This document shows positions 1 through 8,809 of a stretch of 64,000 nt of DNA, one piece after another. The notes under the pieces are model-generated. The model did no database searches. It saw only the letters and a program-made list of their open reading frames with translations, and was not told the DNA's origin. Every line of letters begins with the position of its first letter. Positions within the stretch are counted from its first letter, which is position 1. Position numbers and translations under genes: made by a program. This stretch comes from Clostridium sartagoforme (lineage in GTDB: Bacteria > Bacillota > Clostridia > Clostridiales > Clostridiaceae). Where the stretch lies: positions 1 to 64,000 of the forward strand of contig NZ_SRYR01000004.1 of the NCBI RefSeq assembly GCF_004794105.1, written 5' to 3'.

Positions 1-17
1 TAAAGGAGGATTTTACA

Positions 18-1211
18 ATGGCAAAGCAAAAATTCGAAAGAAGTAAACCACACGTAAACATTGGAACAATTGGTCACGTTGACCACGGTAAGACGACTTT
101 AACAGCTGCAATCACAACAGTATTAGCAAACAGAGGTTATGCAGAAGCATTCAACTACGCTGATATAGATAAGGCTCCTGAAGAAAAAGAAAGAGGAATC
201 ACAATCAATACATCACACGTTGAATACGAAACTGAAAACAGACACTATGCTCACGTTGACTGTCCAGGACATGCTGACTATGTTAAGAACATGATCACTG
301 GAGCAGCACAAATGGACGGAGCAATCCTAGTTTGTTCAGCAGCAGACGGTCCAATGCCACAAACAAGAGAACACATCCTACTAGCATCAAGAGTTGGAGT
401 TGACTACATAGTAGTATTCTTAAACAAAGCTGATATGGTAGATGATGAAGAATTATTAGAATTAGTTGAAATGGAAGTTAGAGAATTATTATCTGAATAC
501 AACTTCCCAGGAGATGATATTCCAGTAATCAAGGGTTCAGCTTTAGTAGCATTAGAAAACCCAACAGATGAAAAAGCAATCGCTCCAATCTTAGAGTTAA
601 TGGAAGCAGTAGACAGCTACATCCCAACTCCAGAAAGAGCAACAGATAAGCCATTCTTAATGCCAGTAGAAGATGTATTCACAATCACTGGTAGAGGAAC
701 AGTTGCAACAGGAAGAGTTGAAAGAGGAGTTCTTCACGTAGGAGACGAAGTAGAAATCGTTGGATTACAAGAAGAAAGCAGAAAAGTAGTAGTAACAGGA
801 ATAGAAATGTTCAGAAAGTTACTAGATGAAGCACAAGCTGGAGACAACGTTGGAGTTCTTTTAAGAGGAGTTCAAAGAACTGACATCGAAAGAGGTCAAG
901 TTTTATCAAAAGTTGGATCAGTTAAGCCACATCACAAGTTCGTAGGTCAAGTATACGTACTTAAAAAAGAAGAAGGTGGAAGACATACTCCATTCTTCGA
1001 TGGATATAGACCACAATTCTACTTCAGAACAACAGACGTTACTGGATCAATCAAATTACCAGAAGGAATGGAAATGGTTATGCCAGGAGACCACATCGAT
1101 ATGAACGTTGAATTAATCACTAGAGTTGCTATGGACGAAGGATTAAGATTCGCTATTAGAGAAGGTGGAAGAACTGTAGGTTCAGGAGTTGTTACTAGCA
1201 TAATCGAATAG
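18..1211 (+). CDS. tuf: Elongation factor Tu, copy 1
   Basis: GTPase that carries aminoacyl-tRNA to the ribosomal A site. The 397 residues show the G1 loop GHVDHGKTT near residue 19, the switch II motif DCPGHADY near residue 81 and the NKAD guanine-specificity motif near residue 136, followed by the two beta-barrel domains. Length is normal for the family. An AGGAGG site lies about 7 bases before the ATG. The protein is identical to the copy at 15901-17094. By eye the two genes differ at about ten synonymous positions, most of them in the first 150 bases. Here it sits upstream of rpmG-secE-nusG; its own promoter lies outside the window. Confidence 0.99.
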   Translation: MAKQKFERSKPHVNIGTIGHVDHGKTTLTAAITTVLANRGYAEAFNYADIDKAPEEKERGITINTSHVEYETENRHYAHVDCPGHADYVKNMITGAAQMDGAILVCSAADGPMPQTREHILLASRVGVDYIVVFLNKADMVDDEELLELVEMEVRELLSEYNFPGDDIPVIKGSALVALENPTDEKAIAPILELMEAVDSYIPTPERATDKPFLMPVEDVFTITGRGTVATGRVERGVLHVGDEVEIVGLQEESRKVVVTGIEMFRKLLDEAQAGDNVGVLLRGVQRTDIERGQVLSKVGSVKPHHKFVGQVYVLKKEEGGRHTPFFDGYRPQFYFRTTDVTGSIKLPEGMEMVMPGDHIDMNVELITRVAMDEGLRFAIREGGRTVGSGVVTSIIE

Positions 1212-1230
1212 TAACAAAGATTGATAAATA

Positions 1231-1268
1231 CTTCGTAGGACTGGGTTTCATTACCTAGTCCTATGAAG
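1231..1268 (+). terminator. Strong hairpin after tuf copy 1
   Basis: A 16-base arm (1231-1246) pairs with 1253-1268 through a 6-base loop, allowing G-U pairs. It lies just after the tuf stop and before the rpmG promoter. There is no good T-run after it, so it may be a weak terminator or an mRNA-stabilising or processing hairpin. Confidence 0.5.
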
Positions 1269-1278
1269 GTCATATATA

Positions 1279-1307
1279 TTGACATAATACATGTTTTATG
1301 GTAATGT
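1279..1307 (+). promoter_or_regulatory. Probable promoter for rpmG-secE-nusG
   Basis: A perfect TTGACA -35 box is at 1279-1284. The best-placed -10 box (TAATGT, 1302-1307, 17-base spacer) matches consensus poorly, so the -35 carries most of the support. It lies between the tuf hairpin and rpmG. Confidence 0.45.
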
Positions 1308-1386
1308 GTTTAGGTAATTAACGAAAAATAAATTAACATAAAGTATAAGGTTTTATATTATTTACGGTAAACTGGAGGTGCAGACT

Positions 1387-1536
1387 GTGAGAGTAAAGAT
1401 AACTTTAGCATGCACAGAGTGTAAGCAAAGAAATTACAATTCAATGAAAAATAAGAAGAACAACCCAGACAGATTAGAAATGCATAAGTATTGCAAATTC
1501 TGTAAGAAACATACACTTCATAAAGAAACTAAGTAG
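1387..1536 (+). CDS. rpmG: 50S ribosomal protein L33
   Basis: Small basic 49-residue protein of the large subunit, starting at GTG with a GGAGGTG site 6 bases upstream. It carries two CxxC pairs (CTEC near residue 9 and CKFC near residue 36), so it is the zinc-binding (C+) form of L33. Placement directly before secE-nusG is the usual arrangement in Firmicutes. It is one of several C+ ribosomal proteins in this window (S14, L24, L36 and S4 also have Cys clusters). Confidence 0.95.
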   Translation: MRVKITLACTECKQRNYNSMKNKKNNPDRLEMHKYCKFCKKHTLHKETK

Positions 1537-1586
1537 TTAGCTGTATAGGAATGACATATACTCACAATAATTAAGGATGTGAAGTA

Positions 1587-1820
1587 ATGGCTGTTAAAGA
1601 AAATGTGAAAGTAGCGAAGAATCCATCTGGAAAAGGTGGTATATTAAAATTTTTTAGAGAGGTTAAGGCAGAAGTTAGAAGAATAACTTGGCCATCTAAA
1701 AATGAAACTAAAAAAGCGTTAATTGCAGTTGGCGTAGTAGTACTAATATACGTTGTATTAGTAGGTGGGTTTGACTATATTTTTCAAAACCTCTTTAAGT
1801 TCATTTTAAATTTTAAATAA
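1587..1820 (+). CDS. secE: Preprotein translocase subunit SecE
   Basis: Small subunit of the SecYEG protein-export channel in the cytoplasmic membrane. The 77 residues have a basic amphipathic segment (FFREVKAEVRRITWPSK, about residues 23-39) typical of SecE, followed by one transmembrane helix at about residues 46-66. This is the short single-helix form usual in Gram-positive bacteria. It lies between rpmG and nusG, as is usual, with nusG beginning 33 bases downstream. Confidence 0.96.
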   Translation: MAVKENVKVAKNPSGKGGILKFFREVKAEVRRITWPSKNETKKALIAVGVVVLIYVVLVGGFDYIFQNLFKFILNFK

Positions 1821-1853
1821 GGAGGTTTAGGCAATAATTGCCTAAAAGAAAAT

Positions 1854-2375
1854 ATGAGTGAAAAAGCAAGATGGTATGTAGTACACACATACTCAGGCTA
1901 CGAAAACAAAGTTAAAGCAAATCTTGAGAAAACCATTGAAAATAGAAATCTTCAAAGCTTGCTTCAGGATATACAAGTTCCTATGGAAGAAGTTGTAGAA
2001 GAGAAAGATGGGAAACAAAAGATTTCTCTAAAGAAAAAGTTTCCTGGATATGTGTTAGTAAAAATGCTAATGACTGATGAGTCATGGTATGTGGTTAGAA
2101 ACACAAGGGGTGTAACAGGATTTGTTGGCCCAGCTTCTAAACCAGTTCCCCTAACTGATGAAGAAGTCGAATCTATGGGAGTTCAAGAAGCACCTGTAGA
2201 GATAGATTTAGAGGTTGGGGAAAGTGTAAGTGTTATCTCTGGACCACTAAAAGGATTTGTGGCTATAATCCAAGAGATAAACTTAGAAAAGCGTAAGCTT
2301 AAAGGTTCAATAGATATGTTCGGCAGAGAAACTCTTGCTGAATTAGAATTTACACAAGTTGAAAAATTAGTTTAA
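1854..2375 (+). CDS. nusG: Transcription elongation/termination factor NusG
   Basis: RNA polymerase-binding factor that controls pausing, Rho-dependent termination and coupling to the ribosome. The 173-residue protein has the N-terminal NGN domain beginning near WYVVHTYSGYENKV and a C-terminal KOW domain (about residues 120-165, with GPLKGFVAIIQEI). Length is normal. An AGGAGG site lies 27 bases before the chosen ATG, which is farther than optimal. The N-terminus EKARWYVVHTYSG nevertheless matches the family start. Confidence 0.97.
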   Translation: MSEKARWYVVHTYSGYENKVKANLEKTIENRNLQSLLQDIQVPMEEVVEEKDGKQKISLKKKFPGYVLVKMLMTDESWYVVRNTRGVTGFVGPASKPVPLTDEEVESMGVQEAPVEIDLEVGESVSVISGPLKGFVAIIQEINLEKRKLKGSIDMFGRETLAELEFTQVEKLV

Positions 2376-2397
2376 TATAAGCTAATGTTTTAATAAA

Positions 2398-2426
2398 GTG
2401 GGAGGACTTAAAGTCCGTATTACCAC
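2398..2426 (+). promoter_or_regulatory. Candidate L1-binding autoregulatory hairpin before rplK
   Basis: The element reads GTGGGAGG, a short hairpin, then CCG and a TATTACCAC end. This matches the core of the L1-binding stem of 23S rRNA (GUGGGAGG paired opposite CCG...AAUACCAC). L1 is known to repress its own operon by binding an mRNA copy of this site. The element lies 20 bases before the rplK start and has a near twin before rplA. Confidence 0.72.
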
Positions 2427-2446
2427 AGTATAGGAGGAATAATAAC

Positions 2447-2872
2447 ATGGCTAAGAAAGTAACAGGAATGATTAAACTTCAACTTCCTGCAGGTAAGGCG
2501 ACACCAGCACCACCAGTAGGACCAGCATTAGGTCAACACGGTGTTAACATTATGGGATTCTGTAAGGAGTTTAATGCAAAGACTGCTAATCAAGCTGGAT
2601 TAATAATCCCAGTTGTAATAACAGTTTACCAAGATAGATCTTTTAGTTTCATACTAAAAACTCCACCAGCAGCAGTTCTTATTAAGAAGGAATTAGGAAT
2701 CGAAAGTGGTTCAGGAGTTCCAAACAGAACTAAGATTGGTAAGTTAACAAAAGATCAAGTAAGAAAAATTGCTGAATTAAAGATGCCAGACTTAAATGCG
2801 GCTACTATCGAAACTGCTATGAGCATGATCGAAGGTACTGCAAGAAGTATGGGAGTAACTGTTGAAGAGTAA
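2447..2872 (+). CDS. rplK: 50S ribosomal protein L11
   Basis: Protein of the GTPase-associated centre, binding 23S helices 43-44 next to L10/L12. The 141-residue length is standard, and the Pro-rich motif [13 protein letters not shown] (about residues 19-31) of the N-terminal domain is present. Translation starts at an ATG with AGGAGG 9 bases upstream. It is co-transcribed with rplA, and both genes carry an L1-site-like hairpin in front. Confidence 0.98.
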   Translation: MAKKVTGMIKLQLPAGKATPAPPVGPALGQHGVNIMGFCKEFNAKTANQAGLIIPVVITVYQDRSFSFILKTPPAAVLIKKELGIESGSGVPNRTKIGKLTKDQVRKIAELKMPDLNAATIETAMSMIEGTARSMGVTVEE

Positions 2873-2883
2873 TTCGTAAAAAA

Positions 2884-2910
2884 GTGGGAGGTAAAAACCG
2901 CTAATACCAC
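2884..2910 (+). promoter_or_regulatory. Candidate L1-binding autoregulatory hairpin before rplA
   Basis: The same motif as at 2398-2426 recurs here: GTGGGAGG, a short loop, ACCG and CTAATACCAC. The AATACCAC end matches the 23S rRNA L1 site exactly. It ends 15 bases before the rplA ATG and just before its AGGAGG site, so bound L1 could block initiation on its own gene. Confidence 0.78.
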
Positions 2911-2924
2911 AAAGGAGGCAAATC

Positions 2925-3614
2925 ATGGGAAAGAATTATATTGAAAGTGCAAAATTAATAGATAAGAGTGCATTATACACTCCATCTGAAGCTTTAGATT
3001 TAGCTGTTAAAACTGCTAAAGCTAAGTTTGATGAAACTATAGAACTACATGTTAGATTAGGGGTTGACCCAAGACATGCAGATCAACAAGTAAGAGGAGC
3101 TGTTGTTCTTCCACACGGAACAGGTAGAACTGTAAGAGTTTTAGTGTTTGCTAAGGGAGAAAAAGCTAAGGAAGCTCAAGAAGCTGGAGCAGATTTCGTT
3201 GGAGCTGAAGAATTAGTTCAAAAGATCCAAAGTGAAAACTGGTTCGACTACGATGTAGTTGTAGCTACACCAGATATGATGGGTGTTGTTGGTAGAATCG
3301 GTAGAATTTTAGGACCTAAGGGATTAATGCCAAACCCAAAATCAGGAACAGTAACATTTGATGTTGCTAAAGCAATAGCTGATATTAAAGCTGGTAAGGT
3401 TGAATATAGAGTTGATAAGACTGCTATCGTTCACTGCCCAATCGGAAAGAAGTCATTTGGAGTAGAAAAACTTCAAGCTAACTTCAACACTTTAATGGAT
3501 GCGTTAATCAAAGCTAAACCAGCTGCTGCTAAGGGACAATACATTAAATCAGTATCAGTTTCAAGCACAATGGGACCAGGAGCTAAAGTTAACCCAACAA
3601 AAGTTTTAGATTAG
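2925..3614 (+). CDS. rplA: 50S ribosomal protein L1
   Basis: Two-domain protein of the mobile L1 stalk, which helps release deacylated tRNA and acts as translational repressor of its own operon. Length (229 residues) is normal and the conserved [20 protein letters not shown] segment is present near residues 125-144. The gene follows rplK by 52 bases that contain a mimic of the L1 rRNA site, which fits autoregulation. Confidence 0.98.
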   Translation: MGKNYIESAKLIDKSALYTPSEALDLAVKTAKAKFDETIELHVRLGVDPRHADQQVRGAVVLPHGTGRTVRVLVFAKGEKAKEAQEAGADFVGAEELVQKIQSENWFDYDVVVATPDMMGVVGRIGRILGPKGLMPNPKSGTVTFDVAKAIADIKAGKVEYRVDKTAIVHCPIGKKSFGVEKLQANFNTLMDALIKAKPAAAKGQYIKSVSVSSTMGPGAKVNPTKVLD

Positions 3615-3616
3615 TA

Positions 3617-3645
3617 TTGACAAATAAAAGATTATGTAATAAAAT
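3617..3645 (+). promoter_or_regulatory. Sigma-A promoter for rplJ-rplL
   Basis: TTGACA (3617-3622) and TAAAAT (3640-3645) are separated by exactly 17 bases. The promoter starts within three bases of the rplA stop and drives the L10 leader. Confidence 0.85.
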
Positions 3646-3664
3646 CTTTTATGTTGTTAAAAAG

Positions 3665-3778
3665 AATACTGATTCCAAAGACAGTAGGTGCCGAAAGGTT
3701 TAAATAATTGCCTACCGAGGAACGCCAAGGTAAGTAATTATTTGTGGTCTTCCTATGTCTTATGGGAAGGCCTTTCTT
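3665..3778 (+). ncRNA. L10 leader (autoregulatory 5' UTR of rplJ-rplL)
   Basis: This structured leader lies between a strong promoter and rplJ. Paired blocks include GTAGG(TG)CCGAAAGG and TTGCCTACC, a GAGGAACGCC/GGTAAG segment and a final GGTCTTCC/GGAAGGCC hairpin (3746-3772) followed by TTTCTT. This matches the known Firmicutes L10 leader layout, in which the L10-L12 complex binds the RNA and the last hairpin can act as attenuator. A covariance-model search was not run. Confidence 0.85.
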
Positions 3779-3824
3779 AATATAAAATTGCAGTTAAAAA
3801 CTGTGAGGAGGTGGACACACAGTA

Positions 3825-4328
3825 ATGAACAAGAATAGACAATTAAAAGAAGCTAAAGTAGCTGAAATTAAAGAAAAGTTAGAAAAAGCTCAAGGCGTTG
3901 TTCTAGCTAACTATCAAGGTTTAACAGTTGAAGAAGATACAACTTTAAGAAAAAACCTAAGAGAAGCAGGCGTTGAATACAAAGTTTACAAAAACAATTT
4001 AGTAGTTTTAGCTGCTAATGAATTAGGAATTCAAGGTTTAGATGCTTACTTAGAAGGACCAGTTTCTATAGCATTCGGTTACGAAGATGCTACTGCTCCT
4101 GCAAGAGTGTTACACACATTTGCTAAGGATCACAAGAAACTAGAATTAAAAGCAGGTATGGTTGATGGTACAGTTTATGATAAAGCTCAAGTTGAAAAGC
4201 TTGCTACAATACCATCAAAAGAAGTTCTTATCGCAAAACTTCTTGGAAGCTTCAAGGCTCCATTATCAAACCTAGCATACTTATTAAATGCGATTAAAGA
4301 GAAAAAAGAATCAGAGTCAGCTGAATAA
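3825..4328 (+). CDS. rplJ: 50S ribosomal protein L10
   Basis: Base of the ribosomal stalk; it binds 23S rRNA beside L11 and carries L12 dimers on its C-terminal helix. The 167-residue length is normal for Firmicutes. An AGGAGGTGG site lies upstream of the ATG. It is the likely autoregulator acting on the leader at 3665-3778 and is followed by rplL after 32 bases. Confidence 0.98.
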   Translation: MNKNRQLKEAKVAEIKEKLEKAQGVVLANYQGLTVEEDTTLRKNLREAGVEYKVYKNNLVVLAANELGIQGLDAYLEGPVSIAFGYEDATAPARVLHTFAKDHKKLELKAGMVDGTVYDKAQVEKLATIPSKEVLIAKLLGSFKAPLSNLAYLLNAIKEKKESESAE

Positions 4329-4360
4329 TAACTGATAAAAATTTTGGAGGTGCAATTAAA

Positions 4361-4729
4361 ATGACAAGAGAAGATATAATTCAAGCAATAAAAGAAATGA
4401 CTGTTTTAGAATTAAACGAGCTAGTTACAGCTTGTGAAGAAGAGTTTGGTGTTAGCGCTGCTGCTCCAGTAGCTGTTGCAGGAGCTGTTGCAGGTGGTGC
4501 TGCAGCTGCAGAAGAAAAGACTGAATTCGACGTAGTATTAGCTAACGCTGGTGGCCAAAAGATCAAGGTTATCAAAGTAGTTAGAGAATTAACTGGATTA
4601 GGATTAAAGGAAGCTAAAGAAATAGTTGACGGAGCTCCTAAGACAATTAAAGAAGGCGTTTCAAAAGAAGAAGCTGAAGATATGAAAGCTAAATTAGCTG
4701 AAGTTGGAGCTGAAGTAGAAGTTAAGTAA
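4361..4729 (+). CDS. rplL: 50S ribosomal protein L7/L12
   Basis: Stalk protein that recruits translational GTPases. The 122 residues show the N-terminal dimerisation region, an Ala/Gly-rich hinge (about residues 33-52) and the C-terminal domain with [15 protein letters not shown] (about residues 79-93). GGAGGTG precedes the ATG. A rho-independent terminator follows. Confidence 0.99.
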   Translation: MTREDIIQAIKEMTVLELNELVTACEEEFGVSAAAPVAVAGAVAGGAAAAEEKTEFDVVLANAGGQKIKVIKVVRELTGLGLKEAKEIVDGAPKTIKEGVSKEEAEDMKAKLAEVGAEVEVK

Positions 4730-4742
4730 TTAACTTTAAAAT

Positions 4743-4769
4743 AAAAAGGTGCTGTAATGGCACCTTTTT
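4743..4769 (+). terminator. Terminator after rplL
   Basis: AAAAAGGTGC (4743-4752) pairs with GCACCTTTTT (4760-4769) around a 7-base loop, with the T-run inside the right arm. It separates rplJ-rplL from rpoBC. Confidence 0.88.
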
Positions 4770-4882
4770 AATTGCCTAAATGAAACTATATAAAATATAA
4801 TGTGCTGGAATACTTTATATAGTTTTATAAGTTGCTGAAGTGATAAAAATGATGATTAACATAATTAATGCAATAAAAATAA

Positions 4883-4911
4883 TTGACATTGAATCTGTAA
4901 TATGATAGTAT
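4883..4911 (+). promoter_or_regulatory. Promoter for rpoB-rpoC
   Basis: TTGACA (4883-4888) is followed after 17 bases by TAGTAT (4906-4911), which matches the -10 consensus at 4 of 6 positions. It lies after the rplL terminator and gives a leader of roughly 155 bases before rpoB. Confidence 0.65.
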
Positions 4912-4962
4912 CATTAAATGTACTATTCATTATGGGTAGGTATATATTCATATGAAAAATTT

Positions 4963-4989
4963 GTATAAGCGCGTAAAACGTGGTTATAC
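4963..4989 (+). promoter_or_regulatory. Hairpin in the rpoB 5' leader
   Basis: A 12-base arm (4963-4974) pairs with 4978-4989 around a 3-base A loop, with one mismatch and one G-U pair. No T-run follows. It lies about 85 bases before the rpoB start, in an otherwise AT-rich leader. Confidence 0.6.
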
Positions 4990-5074
4990 TAATAAGTGAT
5001 GTTGTCCGAAAGTAAAAGTCCTTAGGGAAGCTATGCTTTTGGTTATTTTAGTTTTATACAAGGGGTGAAAATTC

Positions 5075-8000
5075 ATGGTACATCCTGTCCAAGTCGGAAA
5101 AAGAACTAGAATGAGTTTTGGTAAAGTTAAAGATGTAACAGAAATGCCAAATCTTATTGAGGTACAGTTGGATTCATATCAATGGTTTTTAAGGGAAGGT
5201 CTTCACGAAGTATTTGATGACATTAATCCTATTACAAATTTTACAGGTAATCTTGTTTTAGAATTTGTAGATTACAAACTAGATATGGATAATATTAAGT
5301 ATTCAGTGGAAGAGTGTAAGGAAAGAGATTCTACTTATGCTGCGCCACTAAAAGTTTCAGTTAGATTACAAAACAATGAAACTGGAGAAATTAAAGAACA
5401 AGAAGTATTTATGGGTGACTTCCCATTAATGACGGATCAAGGAACTTTCATCATCAATGGTGCAGAAAGAGTTATTGTAAGTCAGCTTGTTAGGTCACCA
5501 GGAGTATACTACAATTTTAATGTTGATAAAACAGGTAAAAAGTTATACTCATCAACAGTAATTCCAAATAGGGGAGCATGGTTAGAATATGAAACTGATT
5601 CTAACGATATTATCTATGTAAGAATAGATAAAACTAGAAAGCTTCCTATATCTATATTAGCTAGAGCTATGGGCTTTGGAAGTGATGCAGAGCTTTTAGA
5701 GTATTTTGGAGAAGATGAAAGATTCAAAGCTACTATAGAAAAGGATAATACTAAGACTAAAGAAGAAGCATTATTGGAAATATACAAGAGATTAAGACCA
5801 GGTGAACCACCAACTGTGGATAGCGCTGTATCTCTTATAGATTCCCTATTTTTTGATGCGAAAAGATATGATTTATCAAGAGTTGGTAGATATAAGTTTA
5901 ATAAGAAGTTAGCATTAAATTTAAGATTAGTCAACCAAATTGCAGCTACAGACATAATTAATCCTGAAACTGGAGAAATTATAGTAGAGCAAGGTAAGAA
6001 AATTAGCAGAACTACTGCTGAAGAAATTCAAAACTTAGGTATCAATTCAGTTGATATACTAGTAGAGGATAAAGTAGTTAGAGTAATTGGTAACCACTTT
6101 GTTGATATAAATAAGTTCATATCATTTGATATTGAAGATTTAAATATCAAGGAATATGTTCATTATCCAACATTAAAAGAAATACTAGATAATTACGATG
6201 ATGAAGAAACTATTAAAGAAGAAATTAAGAAAAATATAACTAGGCTTATACCTAAACATATAATAAAAGATGATATCTTTGCAACAATAAGCTATGAAAT
6301 AGGTTTAGCTTATTCTATTGGTTATGTAGATGACATAGACCATCTAGGTAATAGAAGATTAAGATCAGTTGGAGAGTTATTACAAAACCAATTTAGAATT
6401 GGTTTATCAAGAATGGAAAGAGTAGTTAAGGAAAGAATGACTATTCAAGACCAAGAAGCTATAACTCCTCAAATGTTAATAAACATTAGACCAGTTGCAG
6501 CTGCTATTAAAGAATTCTTTGGTAGCTCTCAATTATCACAATTCATGGATCAGACAAATCCGCTTTCAGAATTAACTCATAAGAGAAGATTATCTGCTTT
6601 AGGACCAGGAGGTCTTTCAAGAGAAAGAGCTGGTTTCGAAGTTAGAGACGTTCACCATTCACATTATGGTAGAATGTGTCCAATCGAGACTCCAGAAGGA
6701 CCAAACATAGGTCTTATTAACTCTTTAGCTACATATGCTAAGGTTAATGAATATGGATTTATTGAAACACCTTATAGAGTTGTTGATAAAGTAAATGGAG
6801 TAATAACAGATGAAATAAGATACTTCACAGCTGATGAAGAAGACTTATACCTTGTAGCACAAGCTAAAGAACCTATTGGTGAAGATAGAAAGTTTGTTGA
6901 TAGCAGAGTTACTGTTAGAAGCAAGCATGATATCTTAGTAGTTAATGCTGAAGAAGTTGATTTAATAGACGTTTCAGCTAGACAAATAGTATCTGTAGCA
7001 ACAGCTATGATACCTTTCCTTGAAAATGATGATGCTTCAAGAGCACTGATGGGATCAAACATGCAACGTCAAGCAGTACCATTATTAAAGCCACAAGCTC
7101 CAATAGTAGGTACAGGAATAGAGTTTAAAGCTGCTGTAGATTCAGGAGTTTTACCAAAGGCTAAAAATGCTGGTAAAGTAACATATGTAAGTGCTAGTGA
7201 AATCAGAGTTAAAAGAGATTCTGATGGAGGAACTGACGTATATAAACTTCTTAAATTTAAGAGAAGTAACCAAGGTACATGTATAAACCAAAGACCTTTA
7301 GTAGATAAGGGTGAAATAGTGTTTAAAAACCAAGTATTAGCTGATGGTCCATCAACTGATCTAGGTGAAATAGCATTAGGTAAGAACATAAGAATGGGCT
7401 TCATTACTTGGGAAGGTTATAACTACGAGGATGCTATGCTTATTTCTGAAGAATTAGTTAGAGAAGATGTCTTTACTTCTATCCATATTGAAGAATATGA
7501 GTGTGAAGCTAGAGATACTAAACTAGGACCAGAAGAAATAACTAGAGATATTCCTAATGTAAGTGAAGATGCATTAAAAGATATAGACGATAGAGGTATC
7601 ATTAGAATAGGTGCTGAAGTTAGATCAGGAGACGTTCTTGTAGGTAAAGTAACACCTAAGGGAGAAACTGAATTAACAGCTGAAGAAAGACTATTAAGAG
7701 CTATCTTTGGTGAAAAGGCAAGAGAAGTAAGAGATACTTCATTAAGAGTTCCTCACGGGGAAGCAGGTATAATTGTAGATGTTAAAGTCTTCACTAGAGA
7801 AAACGGGGATGAATTAAATCCTGGTGTTAATGAACTAGTAAGATGTTATATAGCTCAAAAGAGAAAAATCTCTGTTGGGGATAAGATGGCTGGACGTCAC
7901 GGTAATAAAGGGGTTATATCAAGAGTTCTTCCAGAAGAAGATATGCCATTCCTACCAGACGGAAGACCACTACAAATCTGTTTAAATCCTCTAGGGGTTC

Positions 8001-8788
8001 CATCTCGTATGAACATCGGTCAGGTATTAGAAGTTCACTTAGGATGGGCAGCAAGTCAATTAGGATGGCATATAGCTACTCCTGTATTTGATGGTGCAAC
8101 AGAAGAAGATATAGAAGAATGCTTAGAAAAAGCAGGATATAATGCAAATGGAAAAACTGTACTATATGATGGTAGAACAGGAGAAGCATTTGATAATGAA
8201 GTTACTGTTGGAATAATGTATATCTTAAAGCTAGCTCACTTAGTTGACGATAAGATTCACGCAAGATCAACAGGACCTTACTCATTAGTAACTCAACAAC
8301 CACTTGGTGGTAAGGCACAATTCGGTGGTCAAAGATTTGGGGAAATGGAAGTTTGGGCATTAGAAGCATATGGTGCAGCTCACACACTACAAGAAATATT
8401 AACTGTTAAGTCAGATGATGTTGTAGGTAGAGTTAAGACATATGAAGCTATAGTTAAGGGAGAAAACATCCCAGAACCAGGAGTTCCAGAATCATTTAAG
8501 GTACTTATAAAAGAACTTCAAGCTTTATGCTTAGATGTTAAAGTATTAAATGATGAAAACCAAGAAGTAAGACTTAAGGAATTTGCAGAAGAAGATATGG
8601 AAGATTTAGAAGTTAACATCGAAGGTACAGAGGATGTTGTTTCTGAAGAAGTAAATATAGATGATAGTTATACATTGTCAGAAGATGAAGTAGAAGTAGA
8701 GGAAGAAGTTGAATTCGAGAACTTTGCTTTAGATGGCTTCCACGAAGAAGACTTAGAACTTGATGACTTTGTAAATGATGAACACTAA
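5075..8788 (+). CDS. rpoB: DNA-directed RNA polymerase subunit beta
   Basis: Second-largest catalytic subunit of RNA polymerase, 1237 residues. The rifampicin pocket is visible around residues 488-530 ([25 protein letters not shown]) with the Asp, His and Ser that are changed in many resistant mutants still in wild-type form. The C-terminal [12 protein letters not shown] motif is present. The last ~70 residues form a very acidic tail rich in Glu and Asp. An AGGGGTGA site precedes the ATG. rpoC follows after 21 bases. Confidence 0.99.
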   Translation: MVHPVQVGKRTRMSFGKVKDVTEMPNLIEVQLDSYQWFLREGLHEVFDDINPITNFTGNLVLEFVDYKLDMDNIKYSVEECKERDSTYAAPLKVSVRLQNNETGEIKEQEVFMGDFPLMTDQGTFIINGAERVIVSQLVRSPGVYYNFNVDKTGKKLYSSTVIPNRGAWLEYETDSNDIIYVRIDKTRKLPISILARAMGFGSDAELLEYFGEDERFKATIEKDNTKTKEEALLEIYKRLRPGEPPTVDSAVSLIDSLFFDAKRYDLSRVGRYKFNKKLALNLRLVNQIAATDIINPETGEIIVEQGKKISRTTAEEIQNLGINSVDILVEDKVVRVIGNHFVDINKFISFDIEDLNIKEYVHYPTLKEILDNYDDEETIKEEIKKNITRLIPKHIIKDDIFATISYEIGLAYSIGYVDDIDHLGNRRLRSVGELLQNQFRIGLSRMERVVKERMTIQDQEAITPQMLINIRPVAAAIKEFFGSSQLSQFMDQTNPLSELTHKRRLSALGPGGLSRERAGFEVRDVHHSHYGRMCPIETPEGPNIGLINSLATYAKVNEYGFIETPYRVVDKVNGVITDEIRYFTADEEDLYLVAQAKEPIGEDRKFVDSRVTVRSKHDILVVNAEEVDLIDVSARQIVSVATAMIPFLENDDASRALMGSNMQRQAVPLLKPQAPIVGTGIEFKAAVDSGVLPKAKNAGKVTYVSASEIRVKRDSDGGTDVYKLLKFKRSNQGTCINQRPLVDKGEIVFKNQVLADGPSTDLGEIALGKNIRMGFITWEGYNYEDAMLISEELVREDVFTSIHIEEYECEARDTKLGPEEITRDIPNVSEDALKDIDDRGIIRIGAEVRSGDVLVGKVTPKGETELTAEERLLRAIFGEKAREVRDTSLRVPHGEAGIIVDVKVFTRENGDELNPGVNELVRCYIAQKRKISVGDKMAGRHGNKGVISRVLPEEDMPFLPDGRPLQICLNPLGVPSRMNIGQVLEVHLGWAASQLGWHIATPVFDGATEEDIEECLEKAGYNANGKTVLYDGRTGEAFDNEVTVGIMYILKLAHLVDDKIHARSTGPYSLVTQQPLGGKAQFGGQRFGEMEVWALEAYGAAHTLQEILTVKSDDVVGRVKTYEAIVKGENIPEPGVPESFKVLIKELQALCLDVKVLNDENQEVRLKEFAEEDMEDLEVNIEGTEDVVSEEVNIDDSYTLSEDEVEVEEEVEFENFALDGFHEEDLELDDFVNDEH

Positions 8789-8809
8789 ATTTGAAGGGAG
8801 GATGTACCC

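Noticed and set aside
1212-1386. tRNA gene between tuf and rpmG (seen there in some bacteria)
   Set aside because: The stem at 1231-1268 is a single long hairpin with no cloverleaf, T-loop or anticodon arm.
6530-6610. Rifampicin-resistance or streptomycin-resistance changes in rpoB and rpsL
   Set aside because: The Asp, His and Ser of the rifampicin pocket and the Lys of the S12 loop are all in the usual sensitive form.
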